DNA from: Thiorhodovibrio winogradskyi
GTDB taxonomy: Bacteria; Pseudomonadota; Gammaproteobacteria; Chromatiales; Chromatiaceae
Assembly: GCF_036208045.1 (NCBI RefSeq)
Contig: NZ_CP121472.1
Span: 2,057,531 to 2,121,530, forward strand
Direction: 5' to 3'
Length of the DNA stretch: 64,000 nucleotides
Positions 47,250 through 55,009 of this stretch are shown in pieces. Position 1 is the stretch's first letter, and each line of letters starts with the position of its first letter. The notes under the pieces were generated by a model. The model saw only the letters and a list, made by a program, of their open reading frames with translations, did no database searches and had not been told where the DNA came from. Position numbers and translations under genes: made by a program.

Positions 47250-48287
47250 TCAAACCAGCCGCCAGGCGACGTCGGTTCCGGCGCGCAGTGGCAGGATCTC
47301 GTCCGACCCGGCACTGATCAGCTCGGGCACCGACCAGGCTTGGGCTGCGAGGGTGATGCTGTCCGCATTCCGGGGCAAGCCGTAAAAATCCGCGCCATGG
47401 CAACTGGCAAAGCCTTCCAGTCGATCCAAGGCCCCGGCAGTGGCGAAGATCTCCGTATAGAGTTCAATAGCGACCGGCGCACTGTAGATACCGGCGCAGC
47501 CGCAACCCGACTCCTTGGCGTGTTTTGGATGCGGCGCCGAATCCGTGCCGAGGAAAAACTTCGGGCTGCCGCTGGTGGCGGCGGCCAGCAACGCCTGGCG
47601 ATGGCTTTCGCGCTTGAGCAGCGGCAGGCAGTAATGATGCGGTCGCAACCCGCCATCGAAAAGCGCGTTGCGATTGAGTAACAAGTGATGCACGGTGATG
47701 GTCGCCGCGACCCGTTCGGAGGCCGCCAGCACATAGTCAACGGCGTCCTTGGTGGTGACGTGCTCCAGCACGGTGCGCAGGGCCGGAAAGCGGGCATTGA
47801 TCTGCTGCAGATGCCGCTCGATAAACACGGCTTCCCGGTCGAAGACATCGATTTCCGGGTCCGTGACTTCACCGTGCAACAGCAGCGGCAGATCGACCTC
47901 CTGCATGGCCGCGAACACCGCGTCAACCTTGCTCGGATCGCGAACGCCCGTGTCGGAATTGGTGGTCGCGCCGGCCGGATAATACTTAACCGCATGGACC
48001 GAATCCGCGGCCTTGGCCCGCCGGATTTCATCGGGCGAGGTGTTTTCGGTCAAGTAGAGGGTCATCAGCGGGTCGAAGCGCATGCCCTCGGGGACCGCCG
48101 CCAGAATGCGTTCACAATAGGCCACGGCCTGCGCCACGGTGGTCACCGGCGGCTTGAGGTTCGGCATCACCATGGCGCGCGCGAAGCAGCGTGCTGTCGC
48201 TGGGATCACCGACTTCAGCAGTTCACCATCGCGCAGATGGAGATGCCAATCGTCGGGTTTGGTGATGCGAATGTGTTGGTTTGACAT
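47250..48287 (-). CDS. pyrC: Dihydroorotase PyrC (type II)
   Basis: This encodes 345 residues. The zinc-binding HxH is in DDWHLHLRDG, the carbamylated Lys in VKYYPAGATTNS, and later His and Asp ligands in LLLHGEVTD, LEHVTT and GTDSAPH. It closes carbamoyl-aspartate to dihydroorotate in pyrimidine synthesis. The upstream SulP gene is 37 bases away on the same strand. Confidence 0.95.
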   Translation of the reverse strand: MSNQHIRITKPDDWHLHLRDGELLKSVIPATARCFARAMVMPNLKPPVTTVAQAVAYCERILAAVPEGMRFDPLMTLYLTENTSPDEIRRAKAADSVHAVKYYPAGATTNSDTGVRDPSKVDAVFAAMQEVDLPLLLHGEVTDPEIDVFDREAVFIERHLQQINARFPALRTVLEHVTTKDAVDYVLAASERVAATITVHHLLLNRNALFDGGLRPHHYCLPLLKRESHRQALLAAATSGSPKFFLGTDSAPHPKHAKESGCGCAGIYSAPVAIELYTEIFATAGALDRLEGFASCHGADFYGLPRNADSITLAAQAWSVPELISAGSDEILPLRAGTDVAWRLV

Positions 48288-48324
48288 GTCAAACTGGAGT
48301 ATCTGGTGATTGTTGCGAAGACCG

Positions 48325-50001
48325 TCATGCCGCGAGCATTTTCCGATCTGACGCGCTGTTTCTCACGCGTTTTCGTAAAACATCCATGGCGGCTTGAACG
48401 GCCGTGTGACGATCCGGGTAATCCAATACCTCTTCGCGATCGAACACCTTCAAGTTCCGCAGGCGCTTCTTGGCCGGTTCGCCGGCGCCCGCGACCATCA
48501 CCTGCCCCCCCGCCGCGATGACATCATAGGCCATAGTCTCAATGACCAGCGAGACCGAGGTGCCCATGAGCGGTACATCCGTCATGTCGAGAATCAGCAC
48601 CTTGGCGTTGGCGATGGCGGCGTGTTCGCGGGAGATGGCCTTGGCAACCCCAAAAATCATCGGGCCACTGAGTTGGAACAGCAGGATTTGGCCGTCCGCG
48701 GTCTCCAGCAAGACGCGGTCTTCGTCGCTGATCTCGATGCCGTCATCCAGGATGGAGATGGCTTTGACCTTGTGCGCCGGCAGTTCCGACAGCTTCTGGA
48801 TGGTGAGGAGGTTGGCTAGGAAGACACCGAAGCCGACGGCGACGATCAGGTCGAAGAAGACCGTCAGCAGCATGACGCTGTACATGAGGATGGTACTGGT
48901 TCTTGAAACCCGGTGCACCCGCTTCAGGAAGCTCCAGTCGAGGATGTCGATGCCCACCTTCATGGCAATGGCCGACAGGATTGCCATGGGCACATCCGCG
49001 AGCAGCGGCGCCGCCCACAGGACGACGACAAGCAGCAGCAGGGCGCGGATCACACCGGCCAGGATGGTCTTGGCGCCGGTCTGGATATTCGCCACGGTCC
49101 CCATGGTGGCACCGGCGCCGGGTAATCCGCCGAGCAGACCGGACAGGATGTTGCCGAGGCCCTGGCCAACCAGCTCGCGGTTGCTGTCGTGCTGTTCCCG
49201 GGTCAGGCTGTCCGCGATCATGGCGGTCAGCAGGGTATCGATGGCGCCCAGGGTGCCGAGGACGATGCCGTCAAGGAGAATCCGGGTGACTTCCTCAGGG
49301 GTGAAAGACGGCAGCATGAGACTGGGCAGCCCCATGGGAATCTCGCCAATGGTGCGCAGGCTGCCCGGCATTGTGAAGAAGATGACAACGGCGGTGCCGA
49401 TCAGCAGGACCAGGAGTTGCGGCGGGCAGAAGCGACGCCACCGAACCGGGAACAGCAGCAGGAAGCAAAAGGCCAGCCCGCCGAGCAGGAGTTCCGTCGC
49501 GTCAAGCTCCTGGATCAGCCCGGGAAGGGCATCAAGCGTAGCCAGTGCGCCGCCGGGAGGCGCCGCCTGTCCCAGCATGGGCGGGAGTTGCATCAGGATC
49601 AGGATGATGCCAATGCCGGACATGAAACCGGAGATGACCGCGTAGGGCATCAGGGTGATGAAACGCCCCAGTTTCATGAACCCGATCAGCATCTGGAACG
49701 CCCCAGCCACCATGACTACCGTGAAGGCCATGGCCATACCGTGCTCGGGATGGCGGGCCATCAGGCTGGTGATGACCGCGGTCATGACTACGGTCATGGG
49801 ACCGGTCGGCTCGGAAATCAGGCGGGTGGAGCCTCCGAACAGCGCCGCGAACAACCCGACGCAGACGGCGCCGTACAGGCCTGCCTGTGGACCGGCCCCG
49901 GAAGCCACGCCGAACGCAAGCGCCAGTGGCAGCGACAGGATGGAGGTGGTCACCCCGCCGGCAAGATCCGATCCAAAATGTTTGACTGTCAAGCGCTGCA
50001 T
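48325..50001 (-). CDS. SulP-family anion transporter with STAS domain
   Basis: This encodes 558 residues from ATG 50001; a longer frame upstream lacks a good start. It has 10-12 membrane helices with the SulP motifs LPLALAFGVASGAGPQAGLYG and GGSTRLISEPTGPM, then a C-terminal STAS domain (about 430-530, LILDMTDVPLMGTS). SulP carriers move sulfate or bicarbonate. The BicA-like length and its position next to a LysR gene and a CO2-fixing-type enzyme operon would fit bicarbonate uptake, but the substrate cannot be read from the sequence. Confidence 0.9.
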   Translation of the reverse strand: MQRLTVKHFGSDLAGGVTTSILSLPLALAFGVASGAGPQAGLYGAVCVGLFAALFGGSTRLISEPTGPMTVVMTAVITSLMARHPEHGMAMAFTVVMVAGAFQMLIGFMKLGRFITLMPYAVISGFMSGIGIILILMQLPPMLGQAAPPGGALATLDALPGLIQELDATELLLGGLAFCFLLLFPVRWRRFCPPQLLVLLIGTAVVIFFTMPGSLRTIGEIPMGLPSLMLPSFTPEEVTRILLDGIVLGTLGAIDTLLTAMIADSLTREQHDSNRELVGQGLGNILSGLLGGLPGAGATMGTVANIQTGAKTILAGVIRALLLLVVVLWAAPLLADVPMAILSAIAMKVGIDILDWSFLKRVHRVSRTSTILMYSVMLLTVFFDLIVAVGFGVFLANLLTIQKLSELPAHKVKAISILDDGIEISDEDRVLLETADGQILLFQLSGPMIFGVAKAISREHAAIANAKVLILDMTDVPLMGTSVSLVIETMAYDVIAAGGQVMVAGAGEPAKKRLRNLKVFDREEVLDYPDRHTAVQAAMDVLRKRVRNSASDRKMLAA

Positions 50002-50076
50002 GGATGCGTCATACCGCGAAAACAACCCAGCTGCGACCGTGCCGACCCGCGCCAAAATGCGCAAAATGCGATGGCA

Positions 50077-50979
50077 TCAGTCGCACTTCGCCGGCGCAAA
50101 GGTGTTGGGGGCTTTGTGATTTACAGCGACCACCGCCGGGTGCTTGGGCTCGCGTTCGCGCGCGATGGCGAAGTATTTGACCGTCGCGTCGTTCGCGCAT
50201 CCAAGGCTCCGCACGGCAAAGGCGTTCATCACCTCCTCGGCAATGACCGTCGGCACCGGGAACACGCCAAGGCCAGCCTGTCCGAAGGCCTTCATCAGTA
50301 CGGTGTCGTCGAACTCGCCAACAATGCGCGGATGGATACCCGCTTTTGCTAGCCAGTTGGTGACGGCCCCTCTGAGTGTGGCGCCTTTGCGTGGCAACAG
50401 CAAATGGGCTCCGTCAAGCGACTCCGGAAATCCTGACGCGTACTGGCGCGCGAGCGATTCGCACGCGCAAAAGGTCACGCTGCTCGTTCCCAATTCGTGG
50501 TTGAAGCCGCGAATGCCAAGTTCGCGTGGAAGAGGACGGTCGGCGATCAGGAGGTCGAGCCTGCGGATGGCCAGCTCCGCGAACAGGTTGTCTGGTTTGT
50601 CTTCGTGGCAGATCAGGCGCATGGGCCGGTCGATCTCAAAAGCCGGTTGCAACAGCCGGTAGGCCATGGATTTGGGAACGGCGTCCATCACGCCCACTTC
50701 AAACAACAACTCGTTTTCGATGGGGAAGTTGCGCAGACTCATCTCTAGCTCTTCACCCAACTGGAAGATCTTTTCCGCCTGGGCCAAGGTCAATTGACCG
50801 GCCTGGGTGAGTTCCAGCTTGCGGCCGACGCGGCGGAAGAGGTCGACTTCCAGGCTCTTTTGCAGCTCGCTGATCTGGCCGCTGATGGTCTGTGGTGTGA
50901 GATTCAGTCTTTCGGCTGCCCGATACACGCCCCCCAGGGTCGCCACATTCCAAAAGTAAAACAACTGCTTGTAGTTCAA
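50077..50979 (-). CDS. LysR-type regulator, NhaR-like
   Basis: This encodes 300 residues. The N-terminal winged helix-turn-helix reads YKQLFYFWNVATLGGVYRAA and AERLNLTPQTISGQISELQ, the NhaR-type signature. The effector domain occupies residues 95-295. It lies 75 bases upstream of the SulP gene on the same strand and divergent from the pyruvate:ferredoxin oxidoreductase operon. It may control either: NhaR relatives respond to sodium, and LysR proteins often act on a divergent operon. Confidence 0.9.
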   Translation of the reverse strand: MNYKQLFYFWNVATLGGVYRAAERLNLTPQTISGQISELQKSLEVDLFRRVGRKLELTQAGQLTLAQAEKIFQLGEELEMSLRNFPIENELLFEVGVMDAVPKSMAYRLLQPAFEIDRPMRLICHEDKPDNLFAELAIRRLDLLIADRPLPRELGIRGFNHELGTSSVTFCACESLARQYASGFPESLDGAHLLLPRKGATLRGAVTNWLAKAGIHPRIVGEFDDTVLMKAFGQAGLGVFPVPTVIAEEVMNAFAVRSLGCANDATVKYFAIAREREPKHPAVVAVNHKAPNTFAPAKCD

Positions 50980-50996
50980 AGCCCGGCGCTCTCGCG

Positions 50997-51019
50997 ATTG
51001 TCAGTTTCCCCCGAACAAT
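50997..51019. promoter_or_regulatory. Candidate LysR operator between lysR and porE
   Basis: An ATTGT-N13-ACAAT inverted repeat lies 18 bases upstream of the LysR start in the divergent promoter region (50980-51146). LysR sites are usually an interrupted dyad around T-N11-A. The match is weak and unproven. Confidence 0.3.
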
Positions 51020-51146
51020 TCAGCAGAAGAATACGAATATACTTTACTTTCCGCAAGGTTTATTTCTAGCCCTTCCTCGTCTGGCCGCGTTCTGGCGCGC
51101 CTTAAGCGAATCAAGACACATGAAGACAATCGAATCGGAGGTTGAC

Positions 51147-51725
51147 ATGTTTCCACGGCAATACAAAGTGGTTCCGGGACCAGAAGGATTTCTGCCACCG
51201 GCCGCCGCCTTGATGGGCGTCGAACTGCCGGAGCTGGGTGAAGGTCTCGTCGAAGGTGCGCGGGTTCCGACCGCACGCGCGTTGGAAGAGGCCGCGATGC
51301 GACTAATACGCGCCAAAAAACCGACCTTCTTCCCCGGTCCGCTCATTCTCTGGAACTGGAAGGATGGGATCGCGGAATAGGCGCGGGCGCTAAAAGATTT
51401 GGCCGACACCCTGGGTGTGAAAATCATCCCGATGCCGGATGATCGGCCCAGGTACCCGATGATCAACCCGGAGATCGAGGTCAACCCTAACCATCCGAAC
51501 CTGACCATCTGGCATAACAAGATCGATGTCTGCGTGTTCATCGGCGTGCATTGCCACTATGCCGATGTCGCCTTGAAGATCATTCGCGGCGGCACCGATT
51601 GCGCCACCATTGCCCTGTGCGCGGAAGCCGGCCACGAGGATGCCATGATCTCCCTGCGGGGTTTCAACTTGGCCGATTTGCAGGCGCTGACGGCGGCGGT
51701 CAAGCGGTTAAAGGCGGAGGACTGA
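51147..51725 (+). pseudogene. porE: PorE-like (CO dehydrogenase beta-subunit-like) subunit with internal amber codon
   Basis: GGAGG is placed five bases before the ATG at 51147. The frame gives MFPRQYKVVPGPEGF, ALEEAAMRLIRAKKPTFF and GPLILWNWK, meets TAG at 51378-51380, and continues in the same frame with ARALKDLADTLGVK to a TGA at 51723. The 191-codon whole matches the fifth subunit of five-part pyruvate or oxoacid:ferredoxin oxidoreductases (known from Hydrogenobacter as PorE). One base change (CAG, AAG or GAG to TAG) explains the stop. The second half is in good shape (TIWHNKIDVCVFIGVHCHYA), so the mutation is either recent or a sequencing error. Confidence 0.75.
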
Positions 51726-51726
51726 G

Positions 51727-52296
51727 ATGCGGCAGCAGCAAGTAAGAAGCCCCGAGTACCCGTTTTTCGAGGCGGAAAAGAAAAAGCACTTCCTGAGCGG
51801 CAGTGAAGCTATCCGCGAGACGATCAGGAAGGCAAATGTGGATATGGCCATCTCTTATCCCATCACGCCGCAGTCAGAGAGCATGCACCTGGTCGGCGAC
51901 CTCTTTGCCGAAGGCTATGTGAAAGAGTATTTCCGCGGCGAAAACGAGTTCGCGGTCATGTCCTCGGTGGCCGGCGTGCGCGTCTTCACCGCCACCGGCG
52001 GCCCCGGCACTATGCGGGCGTTCGAGATGTTCCCGGTGTGGGCCGGCTCGCGACTGCCCATTGTCTGTGCCTTCTTGACCCGCGGCATCAACAGTCCGCT
52101 GACGATCCAGCCGGATACCATGCTGGAAAACGCGCCGTTATCGTGCCCGAGTTCAACCGGGCGGGCTGGCTGGCCAAGGAGATCAAGGCCGTGGTGGACG
52201 CCCCCCCGGCAGGTGGTTGGCGCTCCCCGGGTCTATGGCGGCATGACCATGCCAGCCCATCTCATCGTCGATGAAATCAGGAGGGTGCTCCAGTGA
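51727..52296 (+). pseudogene. porA: Pyruvate:ferredoxin oxidoreductase alpha subunit with large internal deletion
   Basis: The N-terminal 130 residues are normal for PorA: AISYPITPQSE, ATGGPGTMRAFEMFPVWAG and RGINSPLTIQPDTM. There the frame breaks. In the next frame comes AVIVPEFNRAGWLAKEIK, the far C-terminal region, and after a seven-C tract (52202-52208) the frame returns to VVGAPRVYGGMTMP and the end. About 190-200 codons between the two are deleted, and one extra C restores the original frame. The product as written lacks most of domains II and III. It overlaps porB by four bases. Confidence 0.85.
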
Positions 52297-53156
52297 GTAC
52301 GCGCATCGTCAGCATCTCGCCCGCGTTCGAGGACGTGATGCCCCAGGAATACAAGGAACTGGTGGAGAACGGCCCGTACGGGAAAGACTACAAGGTCACT
52401 GATCTGGGCAAGTACAAGGAACTGATCGAGGAGCATCCGCTGTGCGCCGGCTGCGGGCTGGCGCTGTCGCTGCGGCTGGTGCTCGGCTCGCTGCCGAGCC
52501 CCGAGGATACGGTGATCGTTGGCTCCACCGGCTGCAGCGCCCTGGTGTTTCCGCAGGTCGGCCTGCACAACGTCCACTTGCTGTTCGGCAACCAGAACGC
52601 CGTGGCGAGCGGCATCAAGCGCGCGCTGAGCCTGCGTTTTCCGGACCAGGTGAAGGATGTGGTCGTGGTTGCCGGCGACGGCGCCACTGCCGACATCGGC
52701 CTGGACATGGTCATGCAGTCCTGGTTCCGGCGCGAGAAGATCGCGACCATCATGCTCGACAACGAGGCCTACGCCAACACCGGCGGTCAGGAGAGCGGCA
52801 TGAGCATGGAAGGGACTGTGATGAACATGGTGCCCAAGGGCAAGGTGTTCCCCAAAGCCGATCTGCCCCGGGTGGCCGAAGCCTCCGGCTGCGCCTATGT
52901 GGCCGCGACCTCCCCGTCGCGCCCGGGCAAGCTGGGCAAGATGGTGCGACGCGCCATCCTGATCGCCCGCGAGGTCGGATCCACCTATGTGCAGCTGCTC
53001 AGTCCCTGTCCCACCAACTTCAAGACCAAGCCCTCGGACACCTTGGTGTCGATCAAGACCCGGGAAAAGGAGAAGCACTTCAAGCAGTCCGAATACATCT
53101 CCGACGACGCCCGGAGTTACTTGAGCGCGCTCGAGGAGGCAAGCAGACATGGCTGA
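52293..53156 (+). CDS. porB: Pyruvate/2-oxoacid:ferredoxin oxidoreductase beta subunit
   Basis: This encodes 287 residues from a GTG with AGGAGG upstream. The TPP-binding segment is intact: AGDGATADIG followed by NEAYANTGGQ, as is the Cys-containing HPLCAGCGLAL (Cys-x-x-Cys for an iron-sulfur cluster). It is the catalytic partner of PorA for pyruvate or another 2-oxoacid. It is the only fully intact gene of its operon. Confidence 0.93.
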   Translation: MSTRIVSISPAFEDVMPQEYKELVENGPYGKDYKVTDLGKYKELIEEHPLCAGCGLALSLRLVLGSLPSPEDTVIVGSTGCSALVFPQVGLHNVHLLFGNQNAVASGIKRALSLRFPDQVKDVVVVAGDGATADIGLDMVMQSWFRREKIATIMLDNEAYANTGGQESGMSMEGTVMNMVPKGKVFPKADLPRVAEASGCAYVAATSPSRPGKLGKMVRRAILIAREVGSTYVQLLSPCPTNFKTKPSDTLVSIKTREKEKHFKQSEYISDDARSYLSALEEASRHG

Positions 53157-53379
53157 GAAAATTTCCATTCGCATGTCCGGCCTGGGCGGTCAGGGTGTCG
53201 TCACCGCGGCGCATATCCTGGGCATGGCCGCCTACAAGGATGATCTGCAGGTTACCACCTATTGCGAGGACAGAGACAAGGTAACCGTGGACCAGAAGCG
53301 TTGCAAGGGATGCGGCATCTGCATCACCCTGTGCACCAAGGATGCGATGAGCGTGAAACAAGTCAGCCTGAACGGCTAA
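53149..53379 (+). pseudogene. porG: Shortened PorG/PorD fusion (gamma start joined to ferredoxin end)
   Basis: Seventy-six residues. The start KISIRMSGLGGQGVVTAAHI is the N-terminus of the gamma subunit, normally about 190 residues. After KDD it jumps to QVTTYCEDRDK and a ferredoxin motif CKGCGICITLCTKDAM (CxxCxxCxxxC), which belongs to the delta subunit. The stretch between them is missing. The join is in frame, so a small hybrid protein could still be made. I regard it as a deletion remnant. It overlaps porB by eight bases. Confidence 0.7.
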
Positions 53380-53384
53380 CCGTC

Positions 53385-54314
53385 ATGTCTGGAACCGGAG
53401 GACGCGGGGACATTGGGTTGGAGCCGTTCGGTTTCCTGCCGCATCGGCACCAGCCGCGCTCCTTCGACGACGCACCCGCGCGCCTGAGGCGGCGCGTCCT
53501 CGGGGTTGACTACCTGCACCTGCGCGGCAAAGGCTCGGGCGATCTCTATGTCACCCGCCACGGATGGCCGGTGCTGGAGTCGATCCTCCCGTCGCAGTGG
53601 TTCGTCGGCGACCGTCTGAGCAAGATCGGGCGCCAGCTCGCCGGGGCGACCGGCGCCGTCTACCGGATGCCAGTCCCCCATCGGACGCGACCCGGGTTTG
53701 CGCTGGTGGTGAAGTTCAGCCGCTTCGCCCAGGATGCCCTGGTTTCGATCGACCCGAACGAGCCGCTGGGTTGGGCCGAGCGTGATCGGATCGCGGCGAG
53801 TGAGTTTTTGTCCCCTTTCCAGGAATTTGGCAACCTGGAGCGGTTGCGCGCGCGCGCCGGCGTGCGGATTCCGACCAAGGCGCCGCTGGCGATCTACTCG
53901 CCGGCAACCCGCTACCTCGGCTGGCAACTCGGGCGCATTGATCACCGCCGCTGGTGGTATGATCGCGTGCTCGCCGAGGATCAGGCCGAGCAGCCCGAGG
54001 ATGCCCGAGTGGTTTATTTCTGGGAGCGGATCTACGTCCTGATCTATCGCTGGATCGACGGGGTCGACGCCGAGACGGCCTGTCAGCAGGCGTATCTCAC
54101 CATCAGCGAGCTGCGCGCGCTCTACCAGAAGGCACGGCAAGAGCTGCGGGGTTTCGGCTGGGACGTGATCGATCACAAGGCGCGCCATGTCATCGTCCGC
54201 CCGGCTGTGGAGCCGGGCCGGCTGGTCCGTTGCCACGGCCGGACGCTCTGGGCGCTGGTCGATTACGAATTGCTGGTGCCTCATCCCGCGCCCGACTCGT
54301 CGCGCCCGGTATAG
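53385..54314 (+). CDS. Unknown soluble protein downstream of por operon
   Basis: This encodes 309 residues with ATG at 53385, five bases after the PorG/PorD remnant. It is soluble and rich in Arg, Trp and Tyr. Recurrent motifs are LGVDYLHLRGKGSGDLYVTR near residue 35, the strand-like VYRMPVPHRTRPGFALVVKFSR near 95, and DARVVYFWERIYVLIYRWIDG near 210. The second part is somewhat reminiscent of a kinase-like fold, but no catalytic motif is visible. I do not recognise the family. It could be a regulator or an assembly factor for the operon. Confidence 0.75.
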   Translation: MSGTGGRGDIGLEPFGFLPHRHQPRSFDDAPARLRRRVLGVDYLHLRGKGSGDLYVTRHGWPVLESILPSQWFVGDRLSKIGRQLAGATGAVYRMPVPHRTRPGFALVVKFSRFAQDALVSIDPNEPLGWAERDRIAASEFLSPFQEFGNLERLRARAGVRIPTKAPLAIYSPATRYLGWQLGRIDHRRWWYDRVLAEDQAEQPEDARVVYFWERIYVLIYRWIDGVDAETACQQAYLTISELRALYQKARQELRGFGWDVIDHKARHVIVRPAVEPGRLVRCHGRTLWALVDYELLVPHPAPDSSRPV

Positions 54315-54411
54315 CGGCAGAGGGACCTGTTCACGCAGCCACCAGTCTCCTTGATGAGAGCGTTGAGAATCGATATTTGGCGATCATAGCTTAAACGAGG
54401 GAGATATTCTG

Positions 54412-55002
54412 ATGTCCGCGGAGACCCACGACCCGTCGGTGAACGGCCGACCCTATGCCCTGATCCAGCGCCTGCTGCATTGGCTGATCGCTCTCTTCGT
54501 GATCCTGTTGCTGATGGCCGGTTTGGTGATTGGGACGCTCGGCTATGAGGGGCTGGTCGAGCGTTTCGGCAATGATGTGACCAATTTGATGTACAAAACC
54601 CATAAGACCTTTGGTGTGCTGGTTCTGGGGTTGATGATCGCGCGACTGGGGCTGCGTGTCGCGCTGGGCGCGCCAGATTACGCCCGCGCATTGCCGGGCT
54701 GGCAGCGCATCGCAAGCCGCGTCAGTCATTGGGCGTTCTATGGGTTGTTGATCGCCATGCCGGTTGTTGGCTGGCTCGCGACCGCGGCCGGTGGGTATCC
54801 GGTCGAGTTCTTCAATTGGACATTGCCCGGCTTGATCGACAGGAACCCGGAACTCAGCAAGGCCTTGTTCGAGCTCCACGCGCTGATCGGCTTCGTGCTG
54901 ATCGCTTTGATCCTGGTTCACGCCGGCGCCGCGCTGCTGCATTGGCTCCTCTGGCGCGACGGGGTGATGCACCGCATGGCGTTGTTCGCCAAGCGCGACT
55001 GA
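54412..55002 (+). CDS. Cytochrome b561-family membrane protein
   Basis: This encodes 196 residues with four membrane helices and the paired His of the di-haem b561 type: LIQRLLHWLIALF near residue 23, the HKTFG His near 64, VSHWAFYGLLI, and HALIGFVLIALILVHAGAALLHW. It probably carries electrons to or from the quinone pool. A GAGGGAG ribosome-binding site precedes the ATG. A membrane protein gene follows after seven bases. Confidence 0.88.
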   Translation: MSAETHDPSVNGRPYALIQRLLHWLIALFVILLLMAGLVIGTLGYEGLVERFGNDVTNLMYKTHKTFGVLVLGLMIARLGLRVALGAPDYARALPGWQRIASRVSHWAFYGLLIAMPVVGWLATAAGGYPVEFFNWTLPGLIDRNPELSKALFELHALIGFVLIALILVHAGAALLHWLLWRDGVMHRMALFAKRD

Positions 55003-55009
55003 ATCGCCG

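Noticed and set aside
51378-51380. Pyrrolysine or programmed read-through at the porE TAG
   Set aside because: No Pyl genes or downstream structure are visible and neighbouring por genes are also broken; simple mutation is the better explanation.
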